Shown in pieces: positions 1 to 5,832 of a DNA stretch of 10,216 nucleotides (the stretch's first letter is position 1; every line of letters begins with the position of its first letter). The notes under the pieces were generated by a model. The model did no database searches and was not told the DNA's origin. It worked only from the letters and a program-made list of their open reading frames with translations. The position numbers and the translations under genes were made by a program. The stretch comes from an uncultured Erysipelotrichaceae bacterium (GTDB lineage: Bacteria; Bacillota_I; Bacilli_A; Erysipelotrichales; Erysipelotrichaceae). The stretch spans positions 1 through 10,216 of the forward strand of contig CADBPK010000263.1 in the NCBI GenBank assembly GCA_902796465.1, written 5' to 3'.

Positions 1-1
1 T

Positions 2-2362
2 CGTTTCTCAATTACAGGTATTGACTGTGCCAACTGCGCTGCCAAACTGGAGAAAAAGATATCCGAGATCAAAGGCCTGGAGAATGTCTCCCTGAACTTC
101 ATGGCAGAGACACTGGTCTATGACTGTGATCATGATCTCGGAAAAGAGATGGAACAGAAAGTCCGTGAGCTGATCGCGAAAGAAGAACCGGACGCTGTAC
201 TGATATCCAAAGGACATTCACATCATCATGAACACGAACATGCATGTTCATGTGAAGCACATGAGGAACAGCCTGCTGTCATGACAGACAGATCCGTAAA
301 ATACAGCATCACAGGTCTGGACTGCGCTGACTGTGCTGCCAAATTGGAAGGGAAACTGCAGGGAATCCATGGTATCTCCAATGTACATATCAGCTTCCTG
401 AACAGTACACTTATTTATGACTGTGCAGCGGAAGACCGGGAACGGATCCTCAGGGAGGCAAAGGATATTACCGCGAAGGAAGAGCCGGAAGCTGTTATCA
501 CTGAATTTGAAAGCGCAAAGAAAACAACACATGAGGAAGAAGATGATGATTCAAAGGTCATGCTGTACAGGCTGATCGCCGGTGCTGTTTTGTTTGCGGC
601 AGGTCTGCTTCTGAAAGGACAGATAAAATCAGTCGTCATGATCCTCTCCTATCTTGTGTTTGGCTATGACGTATTGTGGAAAGCAGTCAAAGGAATCGGC
701 AGGGGGCAGCTGTTTGATGAGCATTTCCTGATGTCGGTTGCGACATTGGCCGCTATGTATCTGAAGGATTTCAGCGAAGCGGCAGGTGTCATGCTGTTTT
801 ACCAGATCGGCGAATATTTCCAGGATCTGGCAGTTGCCAGGAGCCGGCGTTCCATCGGTGCCCTGATGGATATCCGTCCCGATCATGCCCTCGTATCCAG
901 AAACGGCGGATGGGTCAGTGTATCACCGGAGGAAGTCCGAACCGGTGAGATCATCCAGGTCCGTCCGGGCGAAAAGATACCGCTGGACGGCGTCATCGTC
1001 AAAGGTGCTTCCTCGCTTGATACAGCCGGTCTGACCGGTGAGAGTGAACCGCGTGACGTGGATGTGAATGATACGGTATACAGCGGTACAGTAAATATCA
1101 ACGGTGTGCTGGAGATCCGTACCGTAAAGGAATACGGTGAAAGCACTGTATCGAAGATCCTGGACCTGGTGGAAAATCAGGAATCCAGAAAGTCTTCACA
1201 TGAAAACTTCATTACCCGCTTTTCACGGGTCTATACACCGACAGTCGTATTCGCAGCTGTTGCGGTGGCTATACTTACGGGCATTCTTACCCATGATTTC
1301 CGGGAAGGCATATACAGGGCATGTACGTTCCTCGTCATCTCCTGTCCGTGCGCACTCGTCATCTCCATTCCGCTCTCCTTCTTTGCCGGTATCGGCGGTC
1401 TCAGCAGCCGCGGTGTTCTCGTAAAAGGTGCCAACCTGATCGAGCCACTGGCGAAGACTGATATCGTCGTATTTGACAAAACAGGTACTCTTACTTCCGG
1501 TGTCTTTGCAGTGGAAGAAACACTGCATGCGGAAGACAAGGATAAACTGCTGGAAGACGCAGCTTATGCGGAATATTATTCCAATCATCCGATCGCGGCA
1601 GGTATCCGGAAAGCGTATGGGAAGGAAATTGATCCCGGCAGGATTCAGAACGCGACAGAAATCGCCGGAAGAGGCCTTTCTGCTGAACTGGACGGCAGAA
1701 AAATACTGGCAGGCAATCTGAAACTGATGAAGGAAAACGGCATTGAATGTCCGCAGGAAGAGACAGCAGGAACACTGGTCTATGTCGCTTCTGAAGGGAA
1801 ATATGAAGGCTGTCTGGTACTGCGCGACCAGATCCGGGAGGATACTGAAGGTGCAGTTAAAGAACTGCAGGCAGCCGGCAAGAAGTGCATGATTATTTCC
1901 GGTGACCATCAGGCTGTTACAGATATGATCGCACAGAAGATCGGGGCTGACGGTGCATATGGAGACTGCCTCCCGCAGGATAAAGTCAGCCATGTCATGG
2001 AACTGATGAAAACAGGAAATACTGCATTTGTCGGTGACGGTGTCAATGATGCGCCTGTTCTGGCAACAGCAGATACCGGAATCGCAATGGGCGGCATGGG
2101 AAGCGACGCGGCGATCGAATGCGCTGATGTCGTGATCATGGATGACCGGACTTCCAAAGTGGCACTTGCAGTCAAGGCAGCACAGCGGATCCTCAAGATC
2201 GCCAACCAGAATATCTACGGCGCGATCTGCATTAAGATCCTGACGCTGATCCTCGGTGCATTCGGTATTGCGAATATGTGGATGGCTATCTTTGCGGATA
2301 CAGGTGTTGCCATGCTGTGCGTGATCAATGCCATGCGTCTGCTCCGTATCGGCAGAGTATAA
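2..2362 (+). CDS. cadA: P1B-type heavy-metal (Zn/Cd/Pb) translocating ATPase, 5' end outside window
   Basis: ATP-driven efflux pump in the cytoplasmic membrane, most likely for Zn2+, Cd2+ or Pb2+. The open frame enters from the left edge, so the true start is upstream; 786 residues are visible. In order: an HMA metal-binding domain (GIDCANC, Cys codons at 26 and 35), a His-rich linker at 211-269 (several His plus a CSC), a second HMA domain (GLDCADC, Cys codons at 323 and 332), an acidic stretch, then membrane helices. Catalytic marks are TGES (1034-1045), the ion-site CPC (1343-1351), DKTGT with the phosphorylated Asp at 1475, an HP motif (SNHPIA) and GDGVNDAP (from 2033). Lys at 2234 (NIYGAICIK) and Asp at 2297 (FADTG) in the last two helices are the P1B-2 signature, favouring Zn/Cd over Cu. 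The gene symbol is at family level; zntA would be equally fair. A 33-residue membrane protein follows in the same direction. Confidence 0.95.
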   Translation, partial: RFSITGIDCANCAAKLEKKISEIKGLENVSLNFMAETLVYDCDHDLGKEMEQKVRELIAKEEPDAVLISKGHSHHHEHEHACSCEAHEEQPAVMTDRSVKYSITGLDCADCAAKLEGKLQGIHGISNVHISFLNSTLIYDCAAEDRERILREAKDITAKEEPEAVITEFESAKKTTHEEEDDDSKVMLYRLIAGAVLFAAGLLLKGQIKSVVMILSYLVFGYDVLWKAVKGIGRGQLFDEHFLMSVATLAAMYLKDFSEAAGVMLFYQIGEYFQDLAVARSRRSIGALMDIRPDHALVSRNGGWVSVSPEEVRTGEIIQVRPGEKIPLDGVIVKGASSLDTAGLTGESEPRDVDVNDTVYSGTVNINGVLEIRTVKEYGESTVSKILDLVENQESRKSSHENFITRFSRVYTPTVVFAAVAVAILTGILTHDFREGIYRACTFLVISCPCALVISIPLSFFAGIGGLSSRGVLVKGANLIEPLAKTDIVVFDKTGTLTSGVFAVEETLHAEDKDKLLEDAAYAEYYSNHPIAAGIRKAYGKEIDPGRIQNATEIAGRGLSAELDGRKILAGNLKLMKENGIECPQEETAGTLVYVASEGKYEGCLVLRDQIREDTEGAVKELQAAGKKCMIISGDHQAVTDMIAQKIGADGAYGDCLPQDKVSHVMELMKTGNTAFVGDGVNDAPVLATADTGIAMGGMGSDAAIECADVVIMDDRTSKVALAVKAAQRILKIANQNIYGAICIKILTLILGAFGIANMWMAIFADTGVAMLCVINAMRLLRIGRV

Positions 2363-2366
2363 ATCG

Positions 2367-2375
2367 TGTTATAAT
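2367..2375 (+). promoter_or_regulatory. Extended -10 promoter before the 33-residue ORF
   Basis: TGTTATAAT matches TGnTATAAT perfectly, five bases after the ATPase stop codon. No good -35 box is visible, which is common for extended -10 promoters. The predicted start near 2382 would leave a leader of about 16 nt containing the ribosome site. It suggests the small gene can be expressed apart from the ATPase. It has not been shown to be active. Confidence 0.55.
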
Positions 2376-2397
2376 ATCTTTCACATAAGGAGGGAAT

Positions 2398-2499
2398 ATG
2401 CAGATTTTTGATCTGATCTGTGTCGGTGCGCTTGGAATCGCGGTATTTGCGGGAGTCTGGAAACATGTCAGCAAATACATTGCCCCTCCGCAGGAATGA
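2398..2499 (+). CDS. Small single-span membrane protein (33 aa), function unknown
   Basis: ATG to TGA encodes 33 residues beginning MQIFDLICVGALGIAVFAGV. A near-perfect ribosome site, AAGGAGGG at 2387-2394, lies three bases before the ATG, and an extended -10 promoter lies upstream, so translation is well supported despite the size. Residues about 4-21 form one hydrophobic helix with a Cys at 8. The rest (WKHVSKYIAPPQE) is basic then proline-containing, so the positive-inside rule puts the C-terminus in the cytoplasm. It starts 35 bases after the ATPase and ends 15 bases before a terminator, so both genes can share a transcript. I do not recognise the family. By position and size it could be an accessory subunit of the pump, as KdpF is for the Kdp ATPase, but that is inference; it has no metal-binding cluster. 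Confidence 0.7.
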   Translation: MQIFDLICVGALGIAVFAGVWKHVSKYIAPPQE

Positions 2500-2514
2500 T
2501 GTGAAGTTTATGTG

Positions 2515-2541
2515 AAAAATGTCAGGGTACTGACATTTTTT
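2515..2541 (+). terminator. Intrinsic terminator after the ATPase/small-protein unit
   Basis: AAAAATGTCAG (2515-2525), loop GGTA, CTGACATTTTT (2530-2540), one further T. The 11-bp stem is perfect and A-rich on the left, T-rich on the right, so it could work on both strands, though the only nearby upstream unit is the plus-strand ATPase. Its right arm also supplies the -35 box of the flavodoxin promoter. Confidence 0.85.
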
Positions 2542-2559
2542 ATATGCAGATGGTACAAT
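2530..2559 (+). promoter_or_regulatory. Promoter of the flavodoxin-family gene
   Basis: CTGACA (2530-2535, five of six matches to TTGACA), an 18-bp spacer and TACAAT (2554-2559) preceded by TG at 2551-2552. The predicted start is near 2566, giving a leader of about 130 nt. The -35 box lies inside the right arm of the upstream terminator stem, a compact terminator/promoter overlap. Confidence 0.65.
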
Positions 2560-2565
2560 ATCAGC

Positions 2566-2694
2566 GTGAAAACAGACCGGTCATTTAACGCACAGCGCGG
2601 TTTGTTTTTCTTTCGTGCTAATTTTGATAAAACAGGTCCCGGACCGGTTCTGAAGCATATCCGGAAGAGCCCGGGGCATCATGGAGATAACAGT
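2566..2694 (+). promoter_or_regulatory. Long flavodoxin leader with two GACCGG palindromes
   Basis: No ORF or known riboswitch is recognisable here. Element 1 at 2571-2586 has the perfect core GACCGGTC flanked by AA and TT. Element 2 at 2631-2649 is AACAGGTCCCGGACCGGTT, half-sites of nine bases matching at eight. Both are preceded by the same AAAACAG (2569 and 2629, exactly 60 bp apart). In RNA, 2573-2582 can pair with 2642-2652 (10 pairs, one bulge, one possible shift), competing with the local hairpin at 2631-2649. They could be operators or a switching leader; the sequence alone cannot decide. Confidence 0.4.
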
Positions 2695-3120
2695 ATGAAT
2701 GTAAATGTGATTTATTACTCACGAGGCGGAAATACAAAAAAAGTTGCGGAAGTTGTAGCACAGGAATGCGGTGTGGAAGCAATCGATATCGCGGAAAGAC
2801 ACGTCCTTCCTGAAACGGATCTTTTGTTTATCGGCATGGGGATCTATGCCGGCAGACCGGACCATGTCCTGCTCGATTATCTGGACCAGCTTCCGGCAAA
2901 CCGGGTAAAAGGTGCTGCTCTTTTCACTACGTCCGCTACCGGAAAAGACCGTACGGAACTGGTTCTGAACCTGCTGACCCATAAGGGGATCACACCGTAT
3001 AAAATTCACTGCAACTGCAAAGGACGGTTCCTGCTCAAAAACAAGGGAAGACCCAATGAGGTCGACTTCGAAGAGGCCAGAAACTTTACCCGCAGGGTTC
3101 TGAGAGCATTCAACGGATAA
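2695..3120 (+). CDS. Flavodoxin-family protein (141 aa)
   Basis: Probable FMN-binding electron carrier or small flavoprotein of the cytoplasm. The N-terminus MNVNVIYYSRGGNTKKVAEV is a first beta strand followed by the FMN phosphate-binding loop (S-R-G-G-N-T, residues 9-14). The second strand region (ETDLLFIGMGIYAGRP) and the later TTSATGKD loop fit the flavodoxin fold. Near the C-terminus, CNCKGRF and KNKGRPNEVDFEEARNF are typical of short flavodoxin-like proteins of anaerobic Bacillota. Length matches the family. I chose ATG 2695 because the fold begins there and GGAGA at 2683-2687 gives a ribosome site. An in-frame upstream extension to 2512 would run through the terminator and has no flavodoxin character. 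It is monocistronic, with its own promoter and terminator. The redox partner cannot be told. Confidence 0.88.
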   Translation: MNVNVIYYSRGGNTKKVAEVVAQECGVEAIDIAERHVLPETDLLFIGMGIYAGRPDHVLLDYLDQLPANRVKGAALFTTSATGKDRTELVLNLLTHKGITPYKIHCNCKGRFLLKNKGRPNEVDFEEARNFTRRVLRAFNG

Positions 3121-3121
3121 C

Positions 3122-3151
3122 AGCCGTATCTCAAATGAGATGCGGTTTTTT
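3122..3151 (+). terminator. Intrinsic terminator of the flavodoxin gene
   Basis: AGCCGTATCTC, loop AAAT, GAGATGCGGTT, then T to 3151. The 11-bp stem includes two G-U pairs. It begins two bases after the stop codon. Confidence 0.85.
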
Positions 3152-3168
3152 GTTTAATGCATCAAATG

Positions 3169-3192
3169 AAAAAATGATCCGTATGGATCATT
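3169..3192 (-). terminator. Intrinsic terminator of the CHAP hydrolase gene
   Basis: On the minus strand AATGATCC (3192-3185), a four-base loop, GGATCATT (3180-3173) and TTTT to 3169. The stem is a perfect 8 bp. The stop codon of the hydrolase (3190-3188) lies in the first arm. It faces the flavodoxin terminator across about 20 bp. Confidence 0.75.
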
Positions 3193-4213
3193 CATTCAGA
3201 TAGATATAACCTCTTAAGGATTGAGAACCTGTGCCCCAGCGTGATACCCAGCGTTCGTGATATCCGCCGAGGAAGCCGCCTTCCTTGATGTATACACGGC
3301 TGCCGTCTGCGGATACGCCTGCCACATATGCGACGTGTCCGGAATATACGGCTATGGAACCGACTTTCGGATAATTGCCGGTGTTGTATCCGGTTCTCTT
3401 CGCGCCGTTGACCCAGTTGCCTGCCATGCCCCACTGCGGGAGATGGATGCCGAGATGGCTGTAGGCCAGCTGCCAGGCTCCCCATGTACAGTTGCTCCAG
3501 CCGCCGCCGTACGGGTTGAAGCGTGTGCCGAGGGCGTTCAGCCTTGCCAGACGTTCAGCTTTGGCCTGGGCAATTCTTTCAGCAATCACTTCTTTATGCG
3601 TTCTGACTGTTACCAGCATGGTGGCAGTCGTTTTATTGCCTTCCTGGTCGATCGCGGTATAGGTCGCGTGATAATGCCCGTCTTTTTCCATGTTGACATT
3701 GTCATCTTCGAGAATGACCGGCAGGATGCCGGAATCATCGTAGATGTATGCGATATACGCATCGGGATTCCATGCGTCGTTGTTGTTTACGATGACTTCA
3801 TCGCTGACCAGCTTCAGCTGCGGTGCTGAGTCCCGGATCATTTTGAGGGCAATGTTCTCAGTGAATGTATAGCCGAAACTGACTCCGTTTTCCTTATCTT
3901 CCTGTGACACGATGCCGATCTTGACTGTGACTCTCTGCAGACCTGTGCTGTTCCGGTCAAACCGGTCAACTTCGATTGTCGTGCGGTCGAGATCCACAGT
4001 TGTCAGATCAAGGCTTTCATCATCGATGGAACGGTTGTACAGGACACTCTTTTTCAGGGTGTACAGCGGGTCCGCATCCAGCATGGACAGCTCGTAGATC
4101 CGCAGGTTTTCCTGTGATGAATCAAAGTCTGCGTGTATATATAACGGCGTCATGCCGCAGAAGAGGACCGCGGCGGAAACAGCCATGGATGCGAATATTT
4201 TTTTCAGAACCAT
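3188..4213 (-). CDS. Secreted CHAP-domain peptidoglycan hydrolase with Ig-like repeats (341 aa)
   Basis: Likely an exported cysteine amidase or endopeptidase that cuts peptidoglycan peptides. Residues 1-28 are a signal peptide (KK, hydrophobic core, cleavage near IHA-DF; the single Cys19 lacks a proper lipobox). Residues about 60-128 and 130-204 look like two beta-sandwich, Ig-like domains; the second ends in ATMLVTV. A charged helix (205-229) links to the C-terminal CHAP domain (about 232-341), with catalytic Cys242 in NCTWGAWQLA, His293 in SGHVAYVAG and a likely third residue, Glu311, in YIKEGGF. The protein ends GYIYLNE, so the domain is complete. The ATG at 4213 gives a proper signal peptide but has no Shine-Dalgarno sequence, and a -10 box lies directly upstream. 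It is alone in its unit, divergent from dtd. The exact bond cut is unknown. Confidence 0.88.
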   Translation of the reverse strand: MVLKKIFASMAVSAAVLFCGMTPLYIHADFDSSQENLRIYELSMLDADPLYTLKKSVLYNRSIDDESLDLTTVDLDRTTIEVDRFDRNSTGLQRVTVKIGIVSQEDKENGVSFGYTFTENIALKMIRDSAPQLKLVSDEVIVNNNDAWNPDAYIAYIYDDSGILPVILEDDNVNMEKDGHYHATYTAIDQEGNKTTATMLVTVRTHKEVIAERIAQAKAERLARLNALGTRFNPYGGGWSNCTWGAWQLAYSHLGIHLPQWGMAGNWVNGAKRTGYNTGNYPKVGSIAVYSGHVAYVAGVSADGSRVYIKEGGFLGGYHERWVSRWGTGSQSLRGYIYLNE

Positions 4214-4219
4214 GTCATT

Positions 4220-4249
4220 ATTCTATATAAAAGCTTTGTCCGATTGCAA
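4220..4249 (-). promoter_or_regulatory. Promoter of the CHAP hydrolase gene, abutting its start codon
   Basis: On the minus strand TTGCAA (4249-4244), an 18-bp spacer and TAGAAT (4225-4220). With usual spacing the transcript would begin at about 4213, the A of the ATG. An alternative TATATA box overlaps and would add only a few bases of leader. Confidence 0.45.
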
Positions 4250-4297
4250 GGAATCCGCCAAAATCACATGTTCTTCACACAATATACTCTCTCCATC

Positions 4298-4306
4298 TGT
4301 TATACT
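4298..4306 (+). promoter_or_regulatory. Extended -10 promoter of the dtd operon
   Basis: TGTTATACT (TG, one base, TATACT at 4301-4306). The predicted start is about 4313, one base before the dtd ATG. A TTCACA at 4274-4279 is too far (21 bp) to be a normal -35. A second TATACT at 4283-4288 could start a transcript near 4295 with a 19-nt leader. Confidence 0.5.
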
Positions 4307-4313
4307 TTTAGGC

Positions 4314-4769
4314 ATGAGAATCGTAGTGCAGAGAGTATCGGAGGCATCCGTAACAGTAGAAGGAAAGATTACCGGGAAGATCGGGGAAGGCTTTCTTCTG
4401 CTTGTCGGGATCTGTGATGAAGACAGCGAAGAAACCGTGAAGAAGATGGCGGACAAGGTCACCGGCCTGCGCATCTTTACGGACAGCCAGGATAAGATGA
4501 ACCTGTCGCTGCAGCAGGTGGACGGCTCTGTTCTTTCGATCTCACAGTTTACGTTGTTTGCGGATTGCCACAAAGGCAACCGGCCGAGTTTCTCAAAAGC
4601 AGGTTCACCTGAACACGCGGAACGCCTTTACAAGGTTTTCAATGAAACAGTCCGGCAGAAAGGTTATAAAGTGGAAGAGGGCATATTCGGCGCAGACATG
4701 AAAGTCAGGCTGCTGAATGACGGCCCGGTTACGATCATACTGGATTCAAAGGAGATGTGGGGAATATGA
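4314..4769 (+). CDS. dtd: D-aminoacyl-tRNA deacylase Dtd (151 aa)
   Basis: Hydrolyses D-amino acids (and Gly from mischarged tRNA-Ala) off tRNA, keeping protein synthesis chirally correct; a cytoplasmic homodimer. The start MRIVVQRVSEASVTVEGKI is the family N-terminus. SQFTLFAD (residues 77-84) and NDGPVT (135-140, with the Gly-cisPro pair at 137-138 that excludes L-amino acids) are the two signature motifs. The length is normal for Dtd. ATG 4314 was chosen because it begins the conserved strand; in-frame codons upstream lie in the promoter. Only a weak AGG precedes the start. It is the first gene of the operon and its last four bases (ATGA) overlap the start of folD. Confidence 0.96.
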   Translation: MRIVVQRVSEASVTVEGKITGKIGEGFLLLVGICDEDSEETVKKMADKVTGLRIFTDSQDKMNLSLQQVDGSVLSISQFTLFADCHKGNRPSFSKAGSPEHAERLYKVFNETVRQKGYKVEEGIFGADMKVRLLNDGPVTIILDSKEMWGI

Positions 4770-5620
4770 CAGGAACAATTGTATACGGAAGTGAACTGTC
4801 CCTTGAAAGAAAGGGTATCTTAAAGGAAAAAGTAGAAGCGCTGGTCAGTACGGGAAAACGGATCCCCTGTCTGGCAGTCATTCTCGTCGGCAACAACCCG
4901 GCTTCCTTATCGTATGTAAAAGGCAAGGAAAAAGGATGCGCACAGGTCGGCATGACAAGCAGGTTCTTCCATCTGGAAGAAGATGCTTCCCAGGAAGAGC
5001 TGGAAAAGGTCATCGTCCAGTGCAACGAAGATCCGGAAATCGACGGTATCCTGGTGCAGCTGCCGCTGCCGAAAGGACTTGATGAAAAGAAAGCGATCGA
5101 TACCATTTCACCGGACAAGGATGTAGACGGCCTGCACAGGATCAATGTCGGCAGGATGTATCTGAAGGAAAAGGGATTCATTCCATGCACGCCGAAGGGC
5201 ATCATGGCACTGCTGGAAAAGATGGGATGCGAGATCGACGGCAAGCGTGCTGTCGTGATCGGCAGAAGCCGTCTGGTCGGTGAACCTGTTGCCAAGCTTC
5301 TGCAGGATAAGAACGCGACGGTGACGATATGCCATTCACATACAAAGGATCTTCCGGCTGTATGCCGCGAAGCGGATATCCTCATTGCGGCCATCGGCAG
5401 GGCAAAGATGATCGACCATACGTATGTGAAGGAAGGCGCCTATGTGGTTGATGTAGGCATCAACCGTGATGAAACAGGACATCTTGTCGGTGATGTGGAT
5501 TTTGATGATGTCAGAGAGCATACGACAGCGATCACACCGGTACCGAAAGGCGTAGGACCGATGACCATCTGCATGCTGCTGGAAAATACATTCCAGGCTT
5601 ATGAGGACAAGATGAAATGA
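4766..5620 (+). CDS. folD: Bifunctional methylenetetrahydrofolate dehydrogenase/cyclohydrolase FolD (284 aa)
   Basis: Interconverts 5,10-methylene-, methenyl- and 10-formyl-tetrahydrofolate with NADP, supplying one-carbon units for purines and fMet. Catalytic Tyr50 and Lys54 (SYVKGK), Gln98 and Pro100 in ILVQLPLPK, and Asp121 in DKDVDG are all present at the same positions as in Escherichia coli FolD. The Rossmann half carries VIGRSRLVGEP, and the C-terminus has TPVPKGVGPMT, with Lys where the family usually has Gly. The ATG at 4766 overlaps the dtd stop (ATGA) and follows GGGGA and AAGGAG. A GTG three codons earlier is possible but adds nothing conserved. It is translationally coupled to dtd and overlaps the next gene by another ATGA. 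Confidence 0.97.
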   Translation: MTGTIVYGSELSLERKGILKEKVEALVSTGKRIPCLAVILVGNNPASLSYVKGKEKGCAQVGMTSRFFHLEEDASQEELEKVIVQCNEDPEIDGILVQLPLPKGLDEKKAIDTISPDKDVDGLHRINVGRMYLKEKGFIPCTPKGIMALLEKMGCEIDGKRAVVIGRSRLVGEPVAKLLQDKNATVTICHSHTKDLPAVCREADILIAAIGRAKMIDHTYVKEGAYVVDVGINRDETGHLVGDVDFDDVREHTTAITPVPKGVGPMTICMLLENTFQAYEDKMK

Positions 5621-5832
5621 CAGAAAAAGTTTACGGACTGAATGATGTTGTTGAAATGAAAAAAGAACATCCGTGCCATAAATCCAAGTACTGGACAGTA
5701 ACCAGGATCGGTGCGGACATCAAGATCAAATGTCAGGGATGCGGTGCCATCATCATGTTCCCACGTCATGAATTTGAAAGAAAGCTGAAGCGTGTCATAG
5801 AACACACTGCTTCAGACAGTGAGGTAAAATAA
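5617..5832 (+). CDS. DUF951 family protein (71 aa)
   Basis: Small cytoplasmic protein of unknown function in the DUF951 family (YyzM in Bacillus subtilis). Recognisable marks are VVEMKKEHPC (residues 11-20), RIGADIKIKCQGC (30-42) and the basic RHEFERKLKRV. His18, Cys20, Cys39 and Cys42 could make a zinc site, and the fold may be a small beta-barrel that binds nucleic acid; both are inferences. GAGG at 5603-5606 serves as ribosome site and the ATG overlaps the folD stop. It abuts ychF, a linkage also known in Bacillus, which hints at a role beside that ribosome-associated ATPase. Confidence 0.93.
   Translation: MTEKVYGLNDVVEMKKEHPCHKSKYWTVTRIGADIKIKCQGCGAIIMFPRHEFERKLKRVIEHTASDSEVK

Noticed and set aside
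236..270. Inverted repeats in the His-rich linker (14-bp palindrome GAACATGCATGTTC and TCATGTG-AAG-CACATGA)
   Set aside because: They lie inside coding sequence made of repeated His, Glu and Cys codons (CAT, GAA, TGT), which readily create such symmetry by chance; no T-tract or promoter is attached.
1223..1993. Long minus-strand open frame (256 residues) inside the ATPase
   Set aside because: It is antisense to a clear catalytic ATPase frame, with no ribosome site or domain character; Cys- and Phe-rich composition is typical of a shadow frame.
2512..2694. In-frame N-terminal extension of the flavodoxin to 202 residues
   Set aside because: It would be translated from a codon upstream of the flavodoxin promoter, within the terminator region; the added 61 residues have no flavodoxin character, and ATG 2695 has its own ribosome site.
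3257..3829. Plus-strand frame of 190 residues across the CHAP gene
   Set aside because: Antisense to a protein with a signal peptide and intact catalytic motifs; no recognisable domain.
4250..4290. Possible WalR-type box (TGTGTG and TGTGAT on the minus strand) upstream of the CHAP gene
   Set aside because: Spacing is seven bases rather than five and neither half-site fits TGTWAH, so control by WalRK is not supported.
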